From: Fibrobacter sp.
GTDB taxonomy: Bacteria > Fibrobacterota > Fibrobacteria > Fibrobacterales > Fibrobacteraceae
Length of the DNA: 33,267 nt
Direction: 5' to 3'
Assembly (NCBI GenBank): GCA_024399035.1
Contig: JAKSID010000027.1
Location: 1 to 33,267 of the forward strand
Below, piece after piece: positions 23,130 through 29,938 of this stretch (positions are counted from its first letter, which is position 1; every line of letters starts with the position of its first letter). The translations under genes were made by a program, and so were the position numbers. Under the pieces are notes generated by a model. It was not told where the DNA came from. It saw only the letters and a program-made list of their open reading frames with translations, and searched no databases.

Positions 23130-23965
23130 TTAAGGTAGCTCTCCCGAATAAGGGCATGCTCTTTGAACCTACCCAGGAACTTCTGAAGGCCTGCGGTTAC
23201 AAGGCATCCAAGCCCTACAAGACTTTGACCCAGATCGACACCAAGAATGGTATCGAATTCTTCTTCCTGCGCCCCAGCGATATCCCCATGTATGTGGGTC
23301 GCGGCATTATCGACGCAGGTATCACCGGCATCGACTTCAACGCCGAAGCCAAGAGCCCGGCTGTTAAGGTTCTGGACCTGCCCTTTGGCGCCTCCAAGAT
23401 GTGCGCTGCAGTTCCTAACGAAAGCCCCATCCAGACTCTGGACGAACTGAAGGATTCCACCATCGCCACCTCCTTCCCCAACATTGTTGAAGGCTACTAC
23501 AAGAAGCCCATGAACTTTGTGGTTCTGGAAGGCGCTGTGGAAATTTCCGTAAGCCTCGGTGTTGCAGACGCCATCGTCGACGTGGTGGAAACCGGTACCA
23601 CCCTGAAGCAGGCAGGCCTTCGCATTATCGGCGAACCGCTGTTCCGCTCCAACGCAGCCCTCTACTGCAACCCCCAGAAGACCGACCTGGAAGAAGTGAA
23701 CACCCTGATCCGCCGCATCCAGGGTAAGCTGGTCGCACAGTCCTACATGATGATCGAATACGACTGCCCCGCAGACGTTCTCGACAAGGCTGTAGCCCTG
23801 ACCCCGGGTCTCGATGCTCCTACCGTTGCCAAGCTCCACGGTCGTGACTGGTACTCCGTAAAGGCCATGGTGCCCCAGGAAGATGCCAACGCCATCATGG
23901 ACAAGCTCTGGGACGCGGGTGCACGCAGCATCCTGCTCTTCGGTATCAAGTCCGCTAGAATTTAG
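23126..23965 (+). CDS. hisG: ATP phosphoribosyltransferase, long form
   Basis: HisG joins ATP and PRPP to start histidine synthesis and is the pathway's feedback-controlled step. The 279-residue length is that of the long, HisZ-independent form. The catalytic part carries LPNKGMLFEPTQELLKACGY (5-24), DIPMYVGRGIIDAGITG, and the PRPP-binding stretch around VDVVETGTTLKQAGL (150-164). The C-terminal 75 residues (from about GLDAPTVAKLHG) are the histidine-binding regulatory domain. The other his genes are not in the window. Confidence 0.95.
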   Translation: MIKVALPNKGMLFEPTQELLKACGYKASKPYKTLTQIDTKNGIEFFFLRPSDIPMYVGRGIIDAGITGIDFNAEAKSPAVKVLDLPFGASKMCAAVPNESPIQTLDELKDSTIATSFPNIVEGYYKKPMNFVVLEGAVEISVSLGVADAIVDVVETGTTLKQAGLRIIGEPLFRSNAALYCNPQKTDLEEVNTLIRRIQGKLVAQSYMMIEYDCPADVLDKAVALTPGLDAPTVAKLHGRDWYSVKAMVPQEDANAIMDKLWDAGARSILLFGIKSARI

Positions 23966-23975
23966 AATAAAGAAC

Positions 23976-24096
23976 GGGGCTTGCGCCCCTACAGACGAGA
24001 GACGAAAGATTTTAGTAAGGCGGCATAGCCGCTTTATTGGAGGTGCCAGAGGCACGATATTTCTTTCTCTCGTCTTTCGTCTTTCCACTCTCGTCT
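23976..24096. repeat. Cluster of hairpins framed by long inverted arms
   Basis: GGGGC-TTGC-GCCCC (23976-23989) is followed by GCGGC-ATA-GCCGC and GTGCC-AGA-GGCAC hairpins. These lie between AGACGAGAGACGAAAGA (23993-24009) and TCTTTCTCTCGTCT (24062-24075), an inverse match with one 3-bp bulge; a further CTTTCGTCT...TCTCGTCT block ends at 24096. No T-tract follows the first hairpin, so a terminator role for hisG is uncertain. Confidence 0.6.
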
Positions 24097-24101
24097 AACC
24101 T

Positions 24102-24971
24102 ATGGAATCTCTCGCTTACTTAGCACGTCAACCGATTCTCGATCGCGAAGGAAAGATCTTCGCCTACGAGTTGCTGTTCAGGGACTCCCCGACCAGCGAC
24201 ACGGCGGTTATTGCCAGCGACTTGTTGGCAACAGCCCAGGTGCTAGAAAACGTTCTTAACAGCATCGGTATCCAGAACATCGTTGGCACCCGCAAGGCTT
24301 TTGTCAACTGCAGTCGCAACATGCTTTTAAACAGCATGTTCAAGTTGCTGAATCCCAAGTACTTTGTGCTTGAGGTGCTGGAAGATGTTGAAGTAGACGA
24401 CGACGTCGTGGAAGCCATCCAGAAGTACAAGGCCCAGGGTTTTGAAATCGCCTTGGATGACTTCGTCTTCAACAGCCAGTTCATTGAACGATTCCAGCCG
24501 CTGTTCTCCTACGTCAGCTACATCAAGATGGATGTGGTGGAAAACACCCCCGAGGACATGGAAAAGGCTGCCGCCTACTTTAAGGCAAAGAACATCTTGA
24601 TGCTTGCCGAGAAAGTGGAAGACGAAGATACCTTCAAGCGTTGCGCCGCCGCAGGATACGATTTCTTCCAGGGCTTTTACTTTGCACGCCCCGAGCTGGT
24701 CACCGGCGAAAAGATCGATGCAACATCCTCTGCAATCTGGCGTTTGCTTAAGCTGCTCCGTGAGCGCACCACTTTCGACGAGTTTTGCAACGTCCTGGAA
24801 AACAGTCCTGAGGTTGCAGCAAACCTATTGAAGTTCGTGAACGCCGACAGCCAGACCCACTGCCACGTAAACAACGTGAAGGACGCTGTAGCCTGGGTTG
24901 GCATGCGCCACATGCAAGAATGGCTTATGCTCATGCTTTACGCTCGTCGCCCTCAAAAACCGCAACGCTAG
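24102..24971 (+). CDS. EAL/HDOD (YuxH-like) signalling protein, shortened
   Basis: The 289-residue protein matches YuxH-type proteins: a degenerate EAL domain (about 1-200) followed by the start of an HDOD domain. LARQPILDREGKIFAYELLFR (7-27) has ELL in place of EAL, and the usual metal-binding residues are not all visible, so cyclic-di-GMP hydrolysis is unlikely. ALDDFVFNSQF and AEKVEDEDTFKRCAAAGYDFFQGFYFARP are typical of the family. The HDOD part (from about 210) stops at VAWVGMRHMQEWLMLMLYARR, roughly half the domain's usual length; full family members are near 400 residues. recR starts 9 nt later, so the missing part is not simply in another frame nearby. It probably acts by protein binding. 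Confidence 0.8.
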   Translation: MESLAYLARQPILDREGKIFAYELLFRDSPTSDTAVIASDLLATAQVLENVLNSIGIQNIVGTRKAFVNCSRNMLLNSMFKLLNPKYFVLEVLEDVEVDDDVVEAIQKYKAQGFEIALDDFVFNSQFIERFQPLFSYVSYIKMDVVENTPEDMEKAAAYFKAKNILMLAEKVEDEDTFKRCAAAGYDFFQGFYFARPELVTGEKIDATSSAIWRLLKLLRERTTFDEFCNVLENSPEVAANLLKFVNADSQTHCHVNNVKDAVAWVGMRHMQEWLMLMLYARRPQKPQR

Positions 24972-24980
24972 GTCTACTGC

Positions 24981-25577
24981 ATGAATTTTGAACCGCATAG
25001 CTTGGAAGCACTCATAGGCGAATTTTCAAGCCTACCCGGCGTGGGGCAAAAGACCGCTCGACGTCTGGCCTACCACATTCTGTCGCTTAACAAGAGCGAT
25101 GTGGCTCGCTTTGCGGAAAACTTGGTCAACGCCTCTACCAAGGTTCATCCTTGCCCCTGCTGCCATGCCTTTACCGAAGACGAAACTTGCCACACCTGCC
25201 TCGAACGCAGTGGCGCCAAGACGCTTTGCGTTGTAGAAAAAAGTTCCGACATCATTCCCTTTGAACGTTCTGGAATCTACAAGGGACTTTACTTTGTTCT
25301 TGGCGGAGTCATTTCCCCCTTGGACGGCGTGGGCCCTGAACACTTGCACTTGCCCCAGCTGGTCAGTCGCATCAAGGAAGAAGGCATCGAGGAACTTGTG
25401 CTTGCCCTAGGTTCCAGTACCGAAGCAGACAGCACCGCCCTGATGATCGACCGCATGCTTGCCGGCGTCAACGTCAAGCGCACCCGCCTGGCCCGCGGCA
25501 TTCCCATGGGCAGCGAACTGGAATTTGTCGACGAAATCACCATGCTCCGAGCATTCGAAGGAAGAGTTAGCCTATGA
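24981..25577 (+). CDS. recR: Recombination protein RecR
   Basis: RecR works with RecO (and RecF) to load RecA on gapped DNA. The 198-residue protein has the helix-hairpin-helix LPGVGQKTARRLAYHIL (18-34), a four-Cys zinc finger (CPCC at 58-61 and CHTC at 73-76), a Toprim domain starting LCVVEKSSDI (86-95), and the C-terminal TRLARGIPMGSELEFVDEITM Walker-B-like segment. Its length is that of the family. It overlaps engB by ATGA. With RecBCD also present, this genome has both double-strand-end and gap repair routes. Confidence 0.96.
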   Translation: MNFEPHSLEALIGEFSSLPGVGQKTARRLAYHILSLNKSDVARFAENLVNASTKVHPCPCCHAFTEDETCHTCLERSGAKTLCVVEKSSDIIPFERSGIYKGLYFVLGGVISPLDGVGPEHLHLPQLVSRIKEEGIEELVLALGSSTEADSTALMIDRMLAGVNVKRTRLARGIPMGSELEFVDEITMLRAFEGRVSL

Positions 25578-26305
25578 GTCCCGAAGTAAAAAAGAACGCC
25601 CCGCAGAAGCAGAAGCCGCAGAATGCCCCCGAACGTTTGGTGGGCAAAAAAGCACGCCCCCTGAAAGAGACTGCACAGGCGGTAGTCACCGTTGGCGGCT
25701 ACAAAATCACCTCCGTGGAATTCGTCAAAAGTGCAGTAAGCTTAAGCGGCCTTCCCAAGGAACGTTTGCCCCAGGTAGCATTCCTCGGACGCTCCAATGT
25801 AGGCAAGTCCTCCCTGATGAACGCCCTGATGGGCCGCAAAAACCTCGTAAAAGTCAGTTCTACACCGGGAAAAACCCACGAGCTGAATTTTTTCCGAGTC
25901 AATAAGGAATTTTTTCTAGTAGATTTACCAGGTGTAGGGTTTGCTAAGGTCGGCAACTCCTTGCGCGACGAAATGTCGGTCTTTATCCGCGACTACGTGG
26001 AAAAATGCAAGGATTTGAAAGGGCTTGTCTATCTGGTGGACATCCGCCATGGTGGACACGCCATCGATATCGAAACGGTAGAAAGCATCCGCGAAACCGG
26101 ATGCCCCGTGTTGGTGATCGCAAGCAAGCGCGACAAGGTTAATCAGTCTGAACTGGCCAAGGGCTTGAAGCTTATCCAGCAGAATTTCGACTTAGAAGAA
26201 AAGCCGCTCTGCGTAAGCTCCATCAAGAAAACCGGGCTGGAGCAGCTGTGGCAGGATATTCTTTACGCCATAAAGCAGAAGAATGAAGAAAGAGACGGAC
26301 ATTAG
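25574..26305 (+). CDS. engB: Ribosome biogenesis GTPase EngB (YsxC/YihA)
   Basis: EngB is a small GTPase needed for late large-subunit assembly. The G1 motif is GRSNVGKSS (72-80), the G2 region is SSTPGKTHELNFF, G3 is DLPGVGFAKV and G4 is ASKRDKV, a slightly unusual reading of the TKxDK motif. The first about 45 residues are a basic, Lys/Pro/Gln-rich extension missing from typical EngB (about 200 residues against 243 here), perhaps an rRNA contact. It overlaps recR upstream by 4 nt and mlaE downstream by 23 nt. Confidence 0.94.
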   Translation: MSPEVKKNAPQKQKPQNAPERLVGKKARPLKETAQAVVTVGGYKITSVEFVKSAVSLSGLPKERLPQVAFLGRSNVGKSSLMNALMGRKNLVKVSSTPGKTHELNFFRVNKEFFLVDLPGVGFAKVGNSLRDEMSVFIRDYVEKCKDLKGLVYLVDIRHGGHAIDIETVESIRETGCPVLVIASKRDKVNQSELAKGLKLIQQNFDLEEKPLCVSSIKKTGLEQLWQDILYAIKQKNEERDGH

Positions 26306-27164
26306 AAACTGGCAACGAATGACCCCTCTTGGAAAGTTGTTCCATAAGTTGGGTCTTTTTCTGCTGCACCTTTCACTTGGTCAGCAGGTCGCCTTGTTTT
26401 GGAACGCCATCAAAAGTCTTTTCTCCTCCAGCCGAAATTTTAAGACCGACACCAGGAACATTATTCTACAGACGTTCTTTACCGGCGTAGAAGTTTTCCC
26501 TACCCTTTTCATTGTGGCCTCGCTGTTCGGTACAGTAGTGATTATCGAAGTCATCTCCATGATGGGCAAGATGGGTCTCTCCGACATAGTGGGTAGTTTG
26601 ATCGTGGTTGTGATTATCCGCGAATTGGGCCCAGTCCTTACGGCATTCTTGATTGCAGGCCGAAGCGGATCCTCCCTAACCACCTACATCGGAAGCATGG
26701 TTATTAATTCCGAGGTGGACGCATTGGCCACCATGGGTGTGGACCCCGTCCGCTACCTAGTGATGCCCGGCCTCTTTGGTGGATGCATTGCGTTGTTCTT
26801 TATGAACATTATCTTTAGCGCCAGCGCCATTTGCGCAGGTTTCCTTTTGACCAAGGGCATTATCCTCCTCACCGGAAACATCATCAATATTCAGCTGACC
26901 TGGTCCTATTTGAGCCATGAAATCCTAGGTGCAATCACCTTGACCGACTTCGTATTTATCGTAATCAAGCCTTTGGTATTCGGCGCTATCATCACTACCA
27001 ACGCATGCTACCAGGCATTGAATATTCAGCGCGACGTTCGCCAGGTTCCCAAGGCTACCTCCAAGTCTGTTATTAGATCTTTCCTCTATATTGTTTGCGC
27101 CGACGTGATTCTCTCTATCTTCTACTTTGTGGATTACATTAACAACATCAACACTCTTATCTAA
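26283..27164 (+). CDS. mlaE: MlaE-type ABC transporter permease
   Basis: The 293-residue inner-membrane protein belongs to the MlaE permease family, which moves phospholipids between the membranes of Gram-negative cells. Several hydrophobic segments are seen (around 65-85, 95-120, 160-190, 205-230 and 265-285). VIIRELGPVLTAFLIAGRSGSSLTTYIGSM and the following NSEVDALATMGVDPVRYLVMP are the family's signature region. It overlaps engB by 23 nt and shares one base with mlaF (TAATG), so it is translated with both. No MlaD-like substrate-binding gene follows in this window. Confidence 0.92.
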   Translation: MKKETDIRNWQRMTPLGKLFHKLGLFLLHLSLGQQVALFWNAIKSLFSSSRNFKTDTRNIILQTFFTGVEVFPTLFIVASLFGTVVIIEVISMMGKMGLSDIVGSLIVVVIIRELGPVLTAFLIAGRSGSSLTTYIGSMVINSEVDALATMGVDPVRYLVMPGLFGGCIALFFMNIIFSASAICAGFLLTKGIILLTGNIINIQLTWSYLSHEILGAITLTDFVFIVIKPLVFGAIITTNACYQALNIQRDVRQVPKATSKSVIRSFLYIVCADVILSIFYFVDYINNINTLI

Positions 27165-27991
27165 TGCTTGACGAAGCCTTAAGACTTGAAAACGTGAGCC
27201 TTGCCTACAATGACTTGGTCGGCAATATGTTCTCCCAGCCCAAGGCTGTGAGCTTTTTCATGGATCGTGAAGAAGATGAACAGAAAGAGCTGATGCGCAA
27301 TGTAAACCTGCAGGTAAAGCGCGGTGAAACCATTTGTATTGGCGGCGGTTCCGGCCAGGGTAAGAGTGCCCTTTTAAGAATCATCGCAGGCCTTGTACGC
27401 CCCACCCGAGGAAGCATTTACTATTTCGGCGAATACATTCCGCCCGAAAGATTGACTGCGTTGGAAGTGGCAAAGCGCCAGGTAGGATTGGTGTTCCAGA
27501 ACGGAGCCTTGATTTCGAACCTTCGCGTTCGCGACAACATCGCCCTGCCGCTACGCTACCATAAGATGGGTACCGAAGCAGATATCGATGAAAAAGTAAA
27601 GATGGCCATGGACTTGATGCGAGTCCGCGACGAAGCCAATCTTTTCCCTCACCAACTTTCCGTGGGTATGCAAAAGCGTGTGGCTATCGCCCGCTCCTGG
27701 GCTATGGACCCGAAAATCCTTTTGATGGACGAACCTACCGCAGGTTTGGACAACTACAACCGTCGTAATTTGCTGCCGCTGATCGACAACATGCGTAAGC
27801 TGTTTAAGACAACCATCATCATCGTGACCCACGACCTGCTGATGACCCGCGAACTGAATTGCGACATTTGCTTTTTGCATCGCAAGACTTTGACGGAGCC
27901 CCATTCCTTTGACTACTGGTTGAATTCCAACAGCGAAATTTCTCGTGAGCTGTTCCGCGACTTCAACGCAAATCGATCCCCGAATTTCTAG
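27164..27991 (+). CDS. mlaF: MlaF-type ABC transporter ATPase
   Basis: The ATPase partner of MlaE has 275 residues. Walker A is GGGSGQGKSALL (59-70), the Q-loop is GLVFQNGALIS, the ABC signature is LSVGMQKRVAIAR, Walker B is ILLMDEPTAGLD, and the switch histidine is in IIVTHDLLMTREL. An unusual 25-residue insert rich in charged residues (about 22-45, FSQPKAVSFFMDREEDEQKE) precedes the P-loop. Its start shares an A with the mlaE stop. Confidence 0.92.
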   Translation: MLDEALRLENVSLAYNDLVGNMFSQPKAVSFFMDREEDEQKELMRNVNLQVKRGETICIGGGSGQGKSALLRIIAGLVRPTRGSIYYFGEYIPPERLTALEVAKRQVGLVFQNGALISNLRVRDNIALPLRYHKMGTEADIDEKVKMAMDLMRVRDEANLFPHQLSVGMQKRVAIARSWAMDPKILLMDEPTAGLDNYNRRNLLPLIDNMRKLFKTTIIIVTHDLLMTRELNCDICFLHRKTLTEPHSFDYWLNSNSEISRELFRDFNANRSPNF

Positions 27992-28008
27992 TACTTTTGA
28001 GGCCTACT

Positions 28009-29010
28009 ATGCTCCTGCCTTTACCTGACGACTTTCATGCTCATTTACGCCAGGGCGAATTGATGCCCGGCTACGTCCGCGATCTCGTGGCACAATTTGG
28101 CCGAGCCATCATTATGCCCAACACCATGCCCGCCATGACTTCTGCAGCATCCATCGCTCAGTACAAAAAGGAAATCCTGGCAGCAGCAGCTAATGTGCGT
28201 CCGGACTTTGAGCCTTTGATGACCTTCAAGCTGAATCCCAACTACACGGAGCAGGATTTGAAGGACATGATGGCAGAAGGCGTGGTGGCCGGCAAGTACT
28301 ACCCTGCAGGCGTCACCACCAACAGCGCCGACGGCATTAGCGATTTCGAAGCGGTTTTCCCCGTAGTGGCCATGATGGAAAAACTGGGCTTGGTTCTTTG
28401 CGTCCATGGTGAAGAACCGGGCGAATTCTGCCTGGACCGCGAGCCCGCATTTATCAAGCGCGTGGAAATCCTTGCAGAAAAGTTCCCCAAGCTGAAGATT
28501 GTGTTTGAACATCTTTCCAGCGCAAAGGCTGTGGAAGCGGTGAAGCGCTTGCCCGCCAACGTGGCAGCAACATTTACGGTACATCACTTGATGATGACTC
28601 TGGACGACGTCATTGGAGACGCCCTCAGGCCTCATCATTTCTGCAAGCCCCTGCCCAAGAGGCCTGAAGACCGTGCCGCAATCCGCGAAGCCGCCTTTAG
28701 CGGCAACCCCAAGTTTTTCCTCGGCACGGACTCTGCCCCGCACCAGCAGGGTAAAAAGGAATGTCCATGCGGGGCAGCGGGCGTCTACAGCGCACCCGTC
28801 GCCATTCCCCTTCTGGTACAGGAATTCGACCGCGCAGGCGCCTTGGACAAACTCGCCAATTTCATGGCCGGCTACGGAGCCGATTTCTACGGTCTCCCCC
28901 GCACAACAAAGCAGATCGAAGTGGTAAAGGAAAGCTGGACCGTACCCGCAGTAGTAAACGGCGTAGTGCCCCTGGCCGCCGGCCAGACTCTGGAATGGAA
29001 ACTTAAATGA
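28009..29010 (+). CDS. pyrC: Dihydroorotase, class II (PyrC)
   Basis: PyrC closes carbamoyl-aspartate to dihydroorotate in pyrimidine synthesis. From the chosen ATG it has 333 residues, typical of the homodimeric E. coli type. The metal ligands are visible: HAH in DDFHAHLR (7-14), the carboxylated Lys96 in GKYYPAG, His in LCVHGE, His in FEHLSS, and Asp in FLGTDSAPH. A TTG start 12 nt upstream is in frame, but GAGG sits 6 nt before the ATG at 28009. It follows mlaF by 17 nt and is followed by a cluster of hairpins. Confidence 0.95.
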   Translation: MLLPLPDDFHAHLRQGELMPGYVRDLVAQFGRAIIMPNTMPAMTSAASIAQYKKEILAAAANVRPDFEPLMTFKLNPNYTEQDLKDMMAEGVVAGKYYPAGVTTNSADGISDFEAVFPVVAMMEKLGLVLCVHGEEPGEFCLDREPAFIKRVEILAEKFPKLKIVFEHLSSAKAVEAVKRLPANVAATFTVHHLMMTLDDVIGDALRPHHFCKPLPKRPEDRAAIREAAFSGNPKFFLGTDSAPHQQGKKECPCGAAGVYSAPVAIPLLVQEFDRAGALDKLANFMAGYGADFYGLPRTTKQIEVVKESWTVPAVVNGVVPLAAGQTLEWKLK

Positions 29011-29026
29011 CGCAGAGGGGCGGAAA

Positions 29027-29084
29027 CACACTTAGGAATTTATTCCTTAGTGTGGCCGGTCCCCGAATGGGGACGAGTAAACTC
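29027..29084 (+). terminator. Three consecutive hairpins after pyrC
   Basis: CACACTTAGGAAT / ATTCCTTAGTGTG (29027-29054, one mismatch), GTCCCC / GGGGAC (29059-29074) and GAGT / ACTC (29075-29084) stand side by side. None is followed by a good T-tract, so they may be a repeat cluster or processing structures rather than a standard terminator. They mark the end of the recR-pyrC unit. Confidence 0.5.
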
Positions 29085-29165
29085 GCTCCTCAGGGGGTCC
29101 CTTCCCCTAAATATGTGCTCTATGGATTTTTTTTGCGAAATTTAGTCTCCCACCCCTTTTTTATA

Positions 29166-29185
29166 TAGATTACCTACGTAATCTA
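29166..29185 (+). promoter_or_regulatory. Perfect inverted repeat next to the plsC start
   Basis: TAGATTAC (29166-29173) and GTAATCTA (29178-29185) are perfect 8-bp inverses around CTAC, ending 2 nt before the plsC ATG. TATATA at 29162-29167 overlaps the left arm. No Shine-Dalgarno lies in the usual place. It could be an operator over a promoter serving the plsC-rnr operon. Confidence 0.5.
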
Positions 29186-29187
29186 CT

Positions 29188-29937
29188 ATGTCTTTTATTC
29201 GTGCCATCTTATATTATTTGATTATCGCAGTCTCTCTGGTGATTGTGGGCGTGCCCTACATGCTGCTCCGTGGGGGCATCTTTGGTCAATGGCAGGAATG
29301 CACCCGCGTGTGCGCCGGTTATTTCAGGGTCATGTTCAAGATCTTTGGCATCAAGCTGAATGTAGAAGGCAAGGAGAACATCCCCGAAGGCAACGACTTC
29401 GTAATCGTAGCCAATCACCAAAGCTTTTTGGACATCAACGTCATCTGGCCCGCCATTACCTTCTCAGCCTTTGTGGCCAAGGGCGAACTTTGGCACATTC
29501 CAATCTTCTCATGGGTCCTAAACCACGTGGGTTGTATTCCGGTGAACCACAAGGATCCCCGCAAGAACGCGGGCATGGGCAAGCTGGTCAGCAAGCGTCT
29601 TTCCGAAGGTTACACCATCTCGGTTTTCCCCGAAGGTCACCGCAGCAATGACGGCCGACTGCTTAAATTCCAAAATGGAATATTTCGCATGGCGAAAGAG
29701 CAGCATTTCAAGATTTTACCAATTACATTAATAGGGACCGGCGATCGTTTGGCAAAAACGAAGTTTTCCATGATGCCCGGCGAAGTCACCATCGTTGTTC
29801 ATCCGCTTATGAGGCACGAAGATTACGAAAACAAGCCCATGAACGACCTTAGGGACGAAATACACGATTTAATCGAATCCGCCCTGCCATATAAAAAGGC
29901 GGAAGCCGCAGCAAGCGCTGCACACAAGGAGGCTTAA
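29188..29937 (+). CDS. plsC: 1-acylglycerol-3-phosphate acyltransferase
   Basis: PlsC adds the second acyl chain to lysophosphatidic acid, making phosphatidic acid at the inner membrane. The 249-residue protein has an N-terminal membrane segment (about 5-28), the catalytic NHQSFLD (NHxxxxD, about 74-80), the GCIPVNHKDPRKN block, and the substrate-binding VFPEGHRS (about 147-154). All four acyltransferase blocks can be recognised. The Ala-rich end (KKAEAAASAAHKEA) is not typical but is short. The next gene begins one base after its stop. Confidence 0.92.
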   Translation: MSFIRAILYYLIIAVSLVIVGVPYMLLRGGIFGQWQECTRVCAGYFRVMFKIFGIKLNVEGKENIPEGNDFVIVANHQSFLDINVIWPAITFSAFVAKGELWHIPIFSWVLNHVGCIPVNHKDPRKNAGMGKLVSKRLSEGYTISVFPEGHRSNDGRLLKFQNGIFRMAKEQHFKILPITLIGTGDRLAKTKFSMMPGEVTIVVHPLMRHEDYENKPMNDLRDEIHDLIESALPYKKAEAAASAAHKEA

Positions 29938-29938
29938 A

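Noticed and set aside
23066..24088. 340-codon minus-strand open frame
   Set aside because: Antisense of hisG and the hairpin array, with no recognisable protein features.
28045..29031. 328-codon minus-strand open frame
   Set aside because: Antisense of pyrC, whose metal ligands are all visible.
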